Shown one piece after another: positions 45,670-54,633 of a DNA stretch of 64,000 nucleotides. Both the position numbers and the translations under genes were made by a program. This stretch comes from Maniola hyperantus (Eukaryota > Arthropoda > Insecta > Lepidoptera > Nymphalidae), in contig NC_048553.1 in the NCBI RefSeq assembly GCF_902806685.2, positions 3,765,099-3,829,098 of the forward strand, given 5' to 3'. Position 1 is the first letter of the stretch; each line of letters begins with the position of its first letter. The notes below the pieces were generated by a model. That model did no database searches and had not been told where the DNA came from. It was given only the letters and a program-made list of their open reading frames with translations.

Positions 45670-46552
45670 ACGACAAAATATATATTTAAGTACACAACAT
45701 TTCAGGATTAGAAAATGAAATGCAACGTAGACCTACATAGTTATTTAAGCCATGAAATGCATGTTATAATAAGTATTCTATTATAATAATCAATGCAACT
45801 TCCCAAAACATCAAAAACTCTCCAAAATCCATAGAGCACTATTATGCACAAATATTACTCTGTGGAGGCGGAGCACTAGACCACAGACCAGTAAGAAATT
45901 AGTTAGACTTTGTCATCATGTGGCCCTACCGCGGTTGTTTGACAGCTACAATGTCACGATCGCAATCATCTCTGATTGGTTAATGCTCGCTCACTATTGG
46001 CCACAATGCATTGTTGCTCATTGTTGCAACAAGAATCGCACAAATTCAGCCAGTCAGAACAATTGAGATTTTAATAATGATTGATGCAGGTTTTAGACAA
46101 TCGCCCCGCTGTTTGTTTATATTTAATTTCGACGTTTGTGCACTCATCCGTGATTCTTCGAAGTGGCCGTCATACATATTCGTATTTTTTAACGGATCAA
46201 GTCAAGTGGCGTGAACTATCGTTTCAAATTCACGAGCACCGACACCGACTGAGTAAGAAAGTTAAGATCCTTATCCGTATCCGCGGATCTTGATGCCAAA
46301 GATCCGTATCCGTATCCGCGGATCAATATTTTTAATGATCCGGCACATCACTAGTGAGTTCCCACTCTAGAGGCTTTAAAAAAAAAAACTTATTTATATA
46401 GCTGTTGTTCTTCCTTTAAATAAAACAAATATTCTTATCACAATCATCATAATGCATTTTTAATTTCATTTCCTTTAACATTTAAAACATGTTTACACTA
46501 ATAATTTATTCAGATAAAAAAAATTCAGATAAAAGATCTAATGGATTAAGAG
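45670..46552. other. Region between DCAF10 and GLE1
   Basis: DCAF10 promoter by position. A dispersed repeat at about 45945-46090 (CACGATCGCAATCATCTCTG, AATGCATTGTTGCTCATTGT) recurs in inverse orientation at 63345-63480 in POLE intron 8. Around 46265-46325 TCCGTATCCGCGGATC-type words are reiterated, self-complementary around CCGCGG. Confidence 0.5.
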
Positions 46553-46813
46553 CCAGCGCGTGCCAACATTCGTTATTCTATAAAAGCTGAAAGTTTCTCT
46601 GCATATTGTCCCCAACACTGGGTCCTAAGGGGAGGAATGATCAGCAACTATAAAGTTTGGACCATGTTGTCTTTGGGTGATAACAGATAATAATGTTAAT
46701 ATTAGACTTCATTCTTTGACAGAATCATAGTCACTGATTGTTCCTCCCTGTTGGGGACAAATGTAGAGAAATTACCATCTTTTATAAAATAATGAAGGTG
46801 TGGCACGCGCTGG
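46553..46813. repeat. MITE with about 65-bp inverted repeats at the GLE1 3' end
   Basis: CCAGCGCGTGCCAACATTCG and TCTGCATATTGTCCCCAACA at the left pair with TGTTGGGGACAAATGTAGAG and GAAGGTGTGGCACGCGCTGG at the right; total 261 bp. It starts 72 bases past the GLE1 stop on the gene strand and close to the GLE1 polyadenylation signal. Confidence 0.85.
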
Positions 46814-46829
46814 ATCTCTCTCTATAGCT

Positions 46830-46835
46830 TTTATT
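46830..46835 (-). terminator. Polyadenylation signal of GLE1
   Basis: TTTATT on the plus strand is AATAAA on the minus strand, about 50 bases after the GLE1 stop codon and just before the MITE at 46553-46813. Confidence 0.6.
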
Positions 46836-46884
46836 ACTCAATAGAATTACTATTATGTCAATGAAACAAACAGTTTACATCAAA

Positions 46885-48807
46885 TCACCAAGTATTTTGT
46901 GGCAATAAACCATTTGGTGGAGGAATATGACCTGTTTTCAAGACATTCTGTAAAAAAACTTCAAATCTTGTTTTTGGACCACCTTCATCAATGTTTTGCA
47001 ATATTCTTAAATACTCTGTACTTAGCAATTTAATTATTTTAATGCACTGCTTCTTATAATTTTTCAAAAATTCTGAACCACATACTGTAAAAAAATCATG
47101 TATCAAAGTGGCACTAATATCTGGTTCTGGTTTTAGATTTATAAAAGATGCTAACCACTGCCAAGCATAACGCAATCCATGCGGGTTTGAGGCGTTTATA
47201 AATCTAGGCGTCTTTGCTATCCAAATGGCGCAATTTAATCTGAATATACCCGACATTCGCTTTAAAAACTTGTCTTGTTTTTCCACAGCACCCTCATCAT
47301 TGTATGTGTAGCCTCTGGACATGTAAAACTCTTTGTCAGTTTGGCCTTCTTTCTGAGGAAGCAGCATTGGCACTAAATACGGACAAAACTTATGAAAATA
47401 GGCTTCTAGTAGTTTGCCAAAATCTGGGAACTGTGACCATAGCGCAACAGCTACAGCTGCAAGAGGGAATGCAGCTTCAGGGTTGCTGGAGACTAATAGA
47501 TCTCCTTGTCTCACTATCTTCTTTGCTAACAGAGCTGTACAGTAATTGAGACCTTGAGGATGCTGTGTAGCAGTAACAAATGTGTCTAATACTTTGACTC
47601 TTTCACCTCTAAGAAGTTGAGCTAATTTGTCATACTTATCCCTCATATGTGTACCGCTAACAGATGATAGGGCATTTACAGGAGTATTTACAGCTTTCTG
47701 GCAGTCAAATCTAAACTTCTTCAAGCTGGTATTGTCTAAAAGATCTTTATAACTGCTCTCGTAATTGTCGAGGAATTTTTTAAGTTGTTCATAATAAGCA
47801 TAGTTTCTATCAGAGTAGAACATGGATTGGGCCCTTTTGACTTGCTCAGCAAGCTTTTGTTGGATGCGAGCATCTTCAGCAGCTTTTGTTTCTTGTGCTT
47901 GTTTAGCATCTAATTCTTTTTGCTTTGCATCTTCTTCTTCCTTCTGTTTCTTCAGTGCTTCTTGCTGCCTAACCTCTGTTAAATCATCAATAATTCTCTG
48001 TTTAATGTTTTCAATTTTTATTGATAATAATTCAGCCTGTTTCACTTCATTGTCAGTAATGGAACCAGTTTTACAAAAGTCCATGATTAGTTTAATATTT
48101 CCCACAATTGTATTTATTGCTGAAACATATTTATCTAAAATGTCTTTCGCTTGTGGTTTTAATTGTTCAAGGTTAGTTATTTCATTAAAGCAGATGCATA
48201 TTTTTGTATAACTGTCTACAATGGATGCAAATCTTGCTGTTGACTTGTTTTCTTCTTCCAGTATTCTGTTCATGTTTTCTTTTGTTTGTTGGTTAATCAG
48301 TTGACTTTTCTGCTCATCTAGCTTCGTCTTTTCAAGTACTGTTAAATTATCATTCTCTCTTAGTTGCTTGACCAGTTGTAGTTTTCTAGCTTTGAGCTCT
48401 AAAGATTTTTGTTTATATTCATCACCATGTTTCTTCCAATACCCATGTATAGTGTCTGCATAAGATGTAATCATTTTTTCAACTAAATTTTTAAAGCAAA
48501 CCTCTGACTTTTCTTGAAGCCTCGACTCATAATCTTTAAGTATTAAAGTATACCGTAAATCGTCACTGATTTTATCATCGATAGGTTCGATGGTCTCTTG
48601 TGCATTCGGAGTCTGTGCTCGGTTGACATTCGACTTTAGTTTCTTCGAAGTGCTCCTAGGTCCAATGGTGACTTCTTTAACGAAGGGGCTTATTTCGGCT
48701 GCATTTGTAAGTGCTGATATGCGTAATCTTTCAAAGTCTGCTAGTGTATCGGAAATACTCACGTCGAAGTTTCTTGTATCATTTCTAGAGTAAGCTGTAT
48801 CTTCCAT
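46885..48807 (-). CDS. GLE1: mRNA export factor GLE1 (nucleoporin)
   Basis: Cytoplasmic-face nuclear pore protein that, with inositol hexakisphosphate, activates the DEAD-box ATPase DDX19/Dbp5 to release exported mRNPs. The 640-aa frame is complete in one exon. The N-terminal third is polar; a long charged coiled coil spans roughly residues 120-335 (EEENKST, ALKKQKEEEDAKQKELDAKQ); the C-terminal alpha-helical GLE1 domain follows at about 345-625 with AAFPLAAVAVALWSQFPDFG, LLEAYFHKFCPYLVPMLLPQ, MSGIFRLNCAIWIAKTPRF and HGLRYAWQWLASF. Length is close to the animal norm (human 698). The start is the first ATG of the frame. It runs divergently from POLE. The absence of introns is unusual against the many-exon vertebrate gene but the frame shows no decay. 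Confidence 0.95.
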   Translation of the reverse strand: MEDTAYSRNDTRNFDVSISDTLADFERLRISALTNAAEISPFVKEVTIGPRSTSKKLKSNVNRAQTPNAQETIEPIDDKISDDLRYTLILKDYESRLQEKSEVCFKNLVEKMITSYADTIHGYWKKHGDEYKQKSLELKARKLQLVKQLRENDNLTVLEKTKLDEQKSQLINQQTKENMNRILEEENKSTARFASIVDSYTKICICFNEITNLEQLKPQAKDILDKYVSAINTIVGNIKLIMDFCKTGSITDNEVKQAELLSIKIENIKQRIIDDLTEVRQQEALKKQKEEEDAKQKELDAKQAQETKAAEDARIQQKLAEQVKRAQSMFYSDRNYAYYEQLKKFLDNYESSYKDLLDNTSLKKFRFDCQKAVNTPVNALSSVSGTHMRDKYDKLAQLLRGERVKVLDTFVTATQHPQGLNYCTALLAKKIVRQGDLLVSSNPEAAFPLAAVAVALWSQFPDFGKLLEAYFHKFCPYLVPMLLPQKEGQTDKEFYMSRGYTYNDEGAVEKQDKFLKRMSGIFRLNCAIWIAKTPRFINASNPHGLRYAWQWLASFINLKPEPDISATLIHDFFTVCGSEFLKNYKKQCIKIIKLLSTEYLRILQNIDEGGPKTRFEVFLQNVLKTGHIPPPNGLLPQNTW

Positions 48808-49060
48808 AATTGAATTGTAAAATTACTACTTCTAGACTTTCAATAATACTTGACGCTTAGTTCTTATTATACATATCCTTTAATAAATAGATTTCATTCT
48901 AATATGGATCAATAAAACCAATATTTGTTACAAAAAACAATAATATCCAAAACATAACCAATCCACCAAACCACAGACTACAGTGTATTGGTCACAGACC
49001 AATTTGGTGTATATAGGGAGACACCAAACAAACCACCCACCACACAACCCACAGACCTAC
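48808..49060. promoter_or_regulatory. GLE1-proximal half of a split GLE1/POLE promoter region
   Basis: 253 bases between the GLE1 start codon and the LINE. Together with 54218-54633 it makes the original space between two head-to-head genes. The sequence is AT-rich with CCACAGACTACAG and CACAGACCAATTTGG words; I see no certain core promoter element. It ends with the LINE target-site copy CCACAGACCTAC (49049-49060). Confidence 0.5.
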
Positions 49061-49217
49061 TTTTTTTTTTTTTTTTTTTTTTAATTTATTTTACGGCCCT
49101 GGATAACAGTCCTTTAAGGCCTTTCAAAAATTTACAAATTCTAAAATACAAAATTGCTTATAACTAAATATTATTCTAAAAATACAAAATTGCTTATAAC
49201 TAATTAGTCTAACGTTT

Positions 49218-52200
49218 TTACACTTTATTTATAGTATTACTTATATAATTAAAAATAGACTTAAAATATGACGTTTTACACAACAAGTCCTTTACATGGC
49301 GGGGAAAATCAATTTTTTGTTTTTGTTCCATATTTATAGTGTTTAGATCACTGGCTAATATAAGTCTTTGTATGCCAAAAGCTGGACATTTGAGTATCAT
49401 ATGATTAACATCAGCCTCCTCATAATCACAATAGTTGCATTTTTTACTGTTTAGTATTTTTATTTTATTCAGGTGTGTTGGCACCAGACAGTGACCAAAT
49501 CTCAGTCTATTCATTAATGATGTAAATTTTCTAGATTCACACTTCGTTTTGAAATACCATGGTTGTATTGGTATTTCCTTTTGAATTTCCGCATACCATT
49601 TTCCTTTATTTTTATTAGTCACATCCCACACTTCACTCCACAATTTCTTTTGTCTTATTTTAATTGTATTGCATAAATCCGTAAATGGCACCTTGATGCT
49701 ACTTGAACAATCTTCATAAAAATTACTTTTTCTTGTAGCAGAATCAACGACTTCATTTCCTGTTATGCCTCTGTGGGAGGGTACCCAAACAAATTCTATA
49801 TTAATTCCCCTTTGTTGTAAATTAAGTAGTACATTTTTAATTTGGAAAATAATATAAACTAATTTATAATTACTAAAATTAAAATTATTTATAGCTAAAA
49901 GAACACTTTTCGAGTCTGTTATTAAAACATAGTTATTAATTTTAAACATTAATTCTTCTTTGATATATTCCAATGCCTTGAACAGGGCCACGCATTCAGC
50001 AGTAAACACACTGCAGTCAGAGTTTAATTTATATGATCTACATTTTTTTAACTGTGAATCATAAAAAGCAGAACTTACAAAGTTCTCATTTTTAGAACCA
50101 TCCGAATATATCCTATAATGATTTTTACAATTTTCTTCAATGAACAATAGGAAGTCTAAATTGGATTTAATATCAGTGATGTGTATTCTATTTTCGAGGT
50201 TTATTACATCATAGTGGCAATCATACATAGGCCAAACGTCATTCACATTTATCTTACTAGCAATACTATGCATATAAGTCATAATCATTGACATAGTAGG
50301 TCCTTTACCGGAAAGAAGTGCTTCCGCTGTAGGTTGTAGAGTTTCAATTGATGCTTCAGTAACTTTTAATAAATCCTGTGGAAGTAATAATTTGTTTACC
50401 AAGTTAGAGTTAGCGAATAGTTGCTTCAAACAAAACTTTTCAGCCAAATAAACACGTCTCACCGGCAAAGGAGGGATACATGTTTCTACTTCCATTGAAT
50501 TAATAGGTGTAGACCGCATTGCTCCACTTATTATTCTCAAACCTATATTTTGAATGACATCCAATTTTTTCAACAACGATGGATTAGTTTGCATATACGC
50601 AAGACAACTATAATCAAAATGACTTCTAACCATACTATTGTACAACAAAGTCAAAACTTTGGGATCTGAACCCCAAAATGTACCAGCTAAACATCTAATA
50701 AGATTAATGCTTTTTAATGCATTTTTACAAATGTAGTTAATGTGAGCATCGAATTTTAGTTTTGTATCAAAAATTACTCCTAAGAACTTCTTATTTCTTA
50801 CAATTGGAACATCTAAGTTATTATATTTAATGTTTACATCTACTGGTCCACCAAATACCATGCATGAACTTTTAGAGGTATTAATACTTAATTTTAAAGT
50901 GTTTTGGTAATAATTTTGCACCTGAGTCAATGCTGAATTAACATTATTTACAGCTATTTCTACATTTTTATTTACACTATATAATAACAAGTCATCTGCA
51001 AATTGTAAAATTTTTACATCCTTTGTTGTTACATATTTCTCAATTTGAGAGGTATATAAATTGTATAAAATTGGAGATAATGATGCACCTTGCATAAGGC
51101 CTTTACTTGTTGAGTTAGGTCCATGAAGTATATTATTATACTTAACATAAAACTTTCTGTTATTTAAAAAATTTGATAGCCATTTTAACATTTTTCCAGG
51201 AATGCCAATTTCATGAAGAGAAGTAATAATCTGGTTTAAATCAACATTATCATAAGCACCTTCTATATCCAAAAATACACATACTGCAGCATCTTTTGAT
51301 AACTTACAGCTTCTTAAATCCGATACAAATGATGTCAAACTCTCATTAGCACTTCTTCCTTTTCGGAAACCGTATTGGAATGTAGGTAATAATTTATTTT
51401 TTTCTGTAAAATAATCTAATCTCAGTTTCAGCATTTGTTCAAATAATTTTCCTATGCATGATGTTAGAGATATTGGTCTGTATGAATTACAATCAGATGA
51501 AGATTTATCAGGTTTTAAAATCGGTACTATACATTGGATCTTCCAACTCTCTGGAACACATTGATTATCCCATAGCCTATTAAATATATCAAGTAAAGCT
51601 AATTGACCTAATTTATGCAATTTTTTAATCATTATATATGGAATGTTATCTAAGCCGGGTGTAGAGTTTTTTCTTGATTTAAGTGCTATATTAAATTCTG
51701 CAAAAGTGAAAGGCTTTAAAAGTAACATATGCTTGTCAGAATCATTATTAAATTCGAAAACAGAGGTATTTAACGTTGTGTTATTGTTATCATGTTTAAA
51801 TTTTGAAATAAAATCGGGAATCCATACATCATTTTTATGCTGTGGTGGGTTTTTAATACGTTTAAACATTTTCATATAATTCCATACTCGAGTAATAGGA
51901 GTATATCTATTGAATGTTGAACATAACTTGTACCAACTATTTTTCTTAGCATCCTTAATTATTAATTTTTTTTGTGCATCCAATTGTTTATAATTAATGT
52001 AATTTTCCATCAACCCATTTCTTTTATATAACTGTAAAGCTTCTCTCGAATTTTTAACAGCAACTTCACAGTTTTCATCCCACCAAGGAGCAGGAGTTTT
52101 AAAAAGTCTAGGACCTTCAATTTTTACATAAGGAACGAATTCTTTTCTAAGAGTATTTAAAACTTCACAGAACTTATCATACGACTGTGAAGGATCTTTT

Positions 52201-52991
52201 TCATCAAAAGATATACCTTTAAAGTACTCCTCTGATTTTGCATAATATTTGGTCCAATCTGCTTTATGAAATAGAAATTTCTCTACTTTGTCATTGACAG
52301 AATATTTAGATGGAACTAGGCTTAATTTTGTAAATGTTGGATAGTGGTAACTACCCAAAGGATCGTCACCTACTGACCATTCACATAGAGGTGCTAGTAC
52401 GGGACTCACCCCTGTCACATCAATAGCAGAGCTATTTGCATTAGGTCTTTGTACTGTAGTAGATACACCTGTGTTTAACAGGCATAGGTCATGTTCATCA
52501 AAAATTTCAAACAATGTTTTGCCTCTTGAATTTGTACAATTGCACCCAAAAGCAATATGATGCGCGTTAAAATCTCCTGAGACTATACAAGGTTTTGGTA
52601 AGCTAGCAATAATATTTTTAAGTTTATTAATTCTACAATAATTGTTATTTTTATTTTTAGGTGGACAATAAACACATAGAATCGACACGGAACCTATATT
52701 AGTTTCTAGAGAAATTGCTATGGACTGGACATCTTGATAAAATTGTGTTGGCAATATTTTATATTTTAATGTATTTTTTAATAAAATGCCTACTCCACCA
52801 TGTTCATTATTTGCATTTTTTCCTACAAAATTATATCCTGAAAATCTAATAGGATTACTTGTATTTTTTTGCCAGGTCTCATTTAATAGCAAAATATCAA
52901 TATTATGTTGTTCCAAAAATGTTTTAACCAAGGGTTTCTTATTGTTAATACTTTGGATATTATGCTGCACAATAGTTAGGTGAGAATCCAT
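49218..52991 (-). CDS. LINE ORF2: endonuclease, reverse transcriptase, RNase H
   Basis: 1257 aa. Residues 1-225: APE-like endonuclease that nicks target DNA (QHNIQSIN, NETW with E38, GDFNAHH with D140, AIDVT with D191, and SYHYP with H216). About 430-720: reverse transcriptase (PGLDNIPYIMIK, SYRPISLTSCIGKLFEQ, YGFRKGRSANESL, FLDIEGAYDNV, catalytic FADD at 664-667). About 960-1090: RNase H with D964, E999, D1026 and D1083 and the PSHRGITGNE motif. About 1185-1202: a zinc-binding CNYC...HMILKC motif. Oddity: the endonuclease SDH motif reads SYH, replacing a normally conserved Asp with Tyr. The ATG shares its A with the ORF1 stop, so translation is probably by termination and reinitiation. Confidence 0.93.
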   Translation of the reverse strand: MDSHLTIVQHNIQSINNKKPLVKTFLEQHNIDILLLNETWQKNTSNPIRFSGYNFVGKNANNEHGGVGILLKNTLKYKILPTQFYQDVQSIAISLETNIGSVSILCVYCPPKNKNNNYCRINKLKNIIASLPKPCIVSGDFNAHHIAFGCNCTNSRGKTLFEIFDEHDLCLLNTGVSTTVQRPNANSSAIDVTGVSPVLAPLCEWSVGDDPLGSYHYPTFTKLSLVPSKYSVNDKVEKFLFHKADWTKYYAKSEEYFKGISFDEKDPSQSYDKFCEVLNTLRKEFVPYVKIEGPRLFKTPAPWWDENCEVAVKNSREALQLYKRNGLMENYINYKQLDAQKKLIIKDAKKNSWYKLCSTFNRYTPITRVWNYMKMFKRIKNPPQHKNDVWIPDFISKFKHDNNNTTLNTSVFEFNNDSDKHMLLLKPFTFAEFNIALKSRKNSTPGLDNIPYIMIKKLHKLGQLALLDIFNRLWDNQCVPESWKIQCIVPILKPDKSSSDCNSYRPISLTSCIGKLFEQMLKLRLDYFTEKNKLLPTFQYGFRKGRSANESLTSFVSDLRSCKLSKDAAVCVFLDIEGAYDNVDLNQIITSLHEIGIPGKMLKWLSNFLNNRKFYVKYNNILHGPNSTSKGLMQGASLSPILYNLYTSQIEKYVTTKDVKILQFADDLLLYSVNKNVEIAVNNVNSALTQVQNYYQNTLKLSINTSKSSCMVFGGPVDVNIKYNNLDVPIVRNKKFLGVIFDTKLKFDAHINYICKNALKSINLIRCLAGTFWGSDPKVLTLLYNSMVRSHFDYSCLAYMQTNPSLLKKLDVIQNIGLRIISGAMRSTPINSMEVETCIPPLPVRRVYLAEKFCLKQLFANSNLVNKLLLPQDLLKVTEASIETLQPTAEALLSGKGPTMSMIMTYMHSIASKINVNDVWPMYDCHYDVINLENRIHITDIKSNLDFLLFIEENCKNHYRIYSDGSKNENFVSSAFYDSQLKKCRSYKLNSDCSVFTAECVALFKALEYIKEELMFKINNYVLITDSKSVLLAINNFNFSNYKLVYIIFQIKNVLLNLQQRGINIEFVWVPSHRGITGNEVVDSATRKSNFYEDCSSSIKVPFTDLCNTIKIRQKKLWSEVWDVTNKNKGKWYAEIQKEIPIQPWYFKTKCESRKFTSLMNRLRFGHCLVPTHLNKIKILNSKKCNYCDYEEADVNHMILKCPAFGIQRLILASDLNTINMEQKQKIDFPRHVKDLLCKTSYFKSIFNYISNTINKV

Positions 52992-52993
52992 TA
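52989..52993 (-). promoter_or_regulatory. TAATG stop-start overlap between LINE ORF1 and ORF2
   Basis: On the minus strand ORF1 stops with TAA and ORF2 starts with ATG, sharing one A. The same arrangement is known to drive termination-reinitiation in the silkworm LINE SART1. Confidence 0.85.
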
Positions 52994-54085
52994 TATTTTA
53001 CTTAAATGTTCTAAAAATGTTTCTTTGATTTGATTAGTAGTCTTAATATTATTAGAGTTCCCTATTGTAACCAAAGTGTTTACTATGGCTCCTAAAAGCT
53101 TAGAGTTATTTACAATATCATTGTGTGAAATTTCTGTCTTTGTCTGTGTAGTTTGCTTAGGCTGTGAGTATGTAGTTTGGTTTTTTTCATATGTCTGAGG
53201 GCTCTGAGGCTTTGGGAGTGGAGGGAAACTCGCACTACTTATTTGAACTACTTTTGAGTAGGTTTCTTTTTTGTTCCTCTCCATTCTCGCTGCCTTTACA
53301 GGACACGTTTTTGATATTGCAAGATGCGCACCCCCACAATTGCTGCACTTCAGTGTATCCGTCGTGCAGTCCTTGTAATGGTGCTCACCAGCGCACCGTG
53401 AGCATATTTGCTGATTTTTACAAATTTTCCCATAATGGTTAAATTTCATACATTTAAAACATTGCATCAAAGGAGGAACATAAGTGAAAACTTTGTATCT
53501 CCAGTTGTCCAAATAAATATACTGCGGTAGACTAGTACCGCTGAAAATTACACTGATAGTGGAGAGAGGAATTAGCTCCTCTCCCACTTTTTTCAAAAAT
53601 CTCTTTACACCTATTACTTCACTTTCCGAGGAGAGTTTATTGAATAGTTCCTGATTGCTAGATTCTTTTGGAATAAACCTAACCACCCCTACCCTTTCCA
53701 CAGAGGACGCCGGGATGAACGCTCGAAGTTTATAAACTGAAAGGCACTCGTGCTTCAAAAAGTCATTAGCCGCTGTCGCTTGTTTGAAGACAAGCATAAT
53801 TTTAGTAGCGTTTATGCGCCTACTTTCACTTACACCTTTTACTTGTTTAAAATATTTGGATACCACTAGGGGATTTTTGTTTCCTAGTTTGATATCTTCT
53901 GTGCTTTCTACGTATACAGGGAATTCTGAATTGGTACTAGTATCGCCGTACGCCCGGCGATACCCTGGTTTTATAAATGGTTTGTATTTTGCACCATCAC
54001 TTTCAGAGGGTTTCTCCTTTTGCATTTTCTTCCTCTTTTTGCCCGCTGCTGGTTCCAAATCACAGCCGTCACTATCTGACGGCAT
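52991..54085 (-). CDS. LINE ORF1: nucleic-acid-binding Gag-like protein
   Basis: 364 aa. Lys/Ser-rich N terminus (GKKRKKMQKEK), a central region that coats RNA in related elements (about 75-205), then three zinc knuckles: CFKCMKFNHYGKIC (209-222), CSRCAGEHHYKDC (228-240) and CSNCGGAHLAISKTC (247-261), the trio typical of I/jockey ORF1 proteins. The C-terminal third is Gln/Thr-rich. It packages the element RNA into ribonucleoprotein. Complete and unbroken. Confidence 0.92.
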   Translation of the reverse strand: MPSDSDGCDLEPAAGKKRKKMQKEKPSESDGAKYKPFIKPGYRRAYGDTSTNSEFPVYVESTEDIKLGNKNPLVVSKYFKQVKGVSESRRINATKIMLVFKQATAANDFLKHECLSVYKLRAFIPASSVERVGVVRFIPKESSNQELFNKLSSESEVIGVKRFLKKVGEELIPLSTISVIFSGTSLPQYIYLDNWRYKVFTYVPPLMQCFKCMKFNHYGKICKNQQICSRCAGEHHYKDCTTDTLKCSNCGGAHLAISKTCPVKAARMERNKKETYSKVVQISSASFPPLPKPQSPQTYEKNQTTYSQPKQTTQTKTEISHNDIVNNSKLLGAIVNTLVTIGNSNNIKTTNQIKETFLEHLSKI

Positions 54086-54217
54086 TGTACCACAGTTTAA
54101 CGAAAACTATTTACAAAATAATGTACTATTTACACTCAAAAACTATATTTTTAACAATTTTCAATTAAAAAGCGCACTTCGCGTTTCCCGCCAAAAACGC
54201 AAGTGCCACAGACCTAC

Positions 54218-54633
54218 AATCAACAATAACCAAAGAGTATATAATCACTACGTTTTACCAATATAGTAGATAATCTATGCCGCCAGTTCTTTGATCTCGA
54301 TAAACCGCCCGCCAACAAAGAGTATCCAAAGATACCTACATATCGCAGTTAGTTTTGATTTTTGCCACGCGCCAAGAGAGCCTTGTCGCATGTGGTCACA
54401 CTTATATTTATGTTCCTTGGATCTTGGATGAATGATGACCATAGATTATCTACTATATTACTAGATGATGACCGTTCTGGCAAATTGGCGCGAAAATATT
54501 ACATTTTGACAATTAACTGTACATGGACAAACTTCTCTATACTTTGATAATTCATTGGAATTAGTTTATTTACGTTTTAAAAACAATGTTTTAAAATAAG
54601 TGATAAAGCAATTATCATTTGGACGCTTACAAA
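54218..54633. promoter_or_regulatory. POLE-proximal half of the split promoter region
   Basis: 416 bases between the LINE and the POLE start codon; the POLE 5' untranslated region and promoter by position. Contains CACGCGCCAAGAGAGCCTTG (about 54366), also found near 8105. TTTTGGCGCG-like words near 54485 (TTGGCGCGAAAATATT) resemble E2F sites (TTSGCGCG), which would suit an S-phase gene; this is only a sequence resemblance. Confidence 0.45.

Larger units (their letters stand above)
49061..54205 (-). mobile_element. Nearly full-length LINE (I-like, with RNase H), intact ORFs
   Basis: 5.1-kb non-LTR retrotransposon on the minus strand. A T-run at 49061-49082 is its poly(A) tail; CCACAGACCTAC is duplicated exactly at 49049-49060 and 54206-54217. 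ORF1 and ORF2 are both open, joined by TAATG. The presence of RNase H plus APE endonuclease places it near the I superfamily of insect LINEs rather than jockey. The 3' untranslated part carries a doubled motif (ATACAAAATTGCTTATAACT twice at about 49145-49202). Intact frames and an exact target-site duplication show recent insertion. Confidence 0.93.

Noticed and set aside
47822..48211. 129-aa open frame on the plus strand
   Set aside because: Antisense shadow of the GLE1 coiled-coil coding region; no family resemblance.
46885..48807. GLE1 as a processed pseudogene
   Set aside because: The 640-aa frame is unbroken and full length, no poly(A) tract or target duplication flanks it, and it has its own polyadenylation signal.
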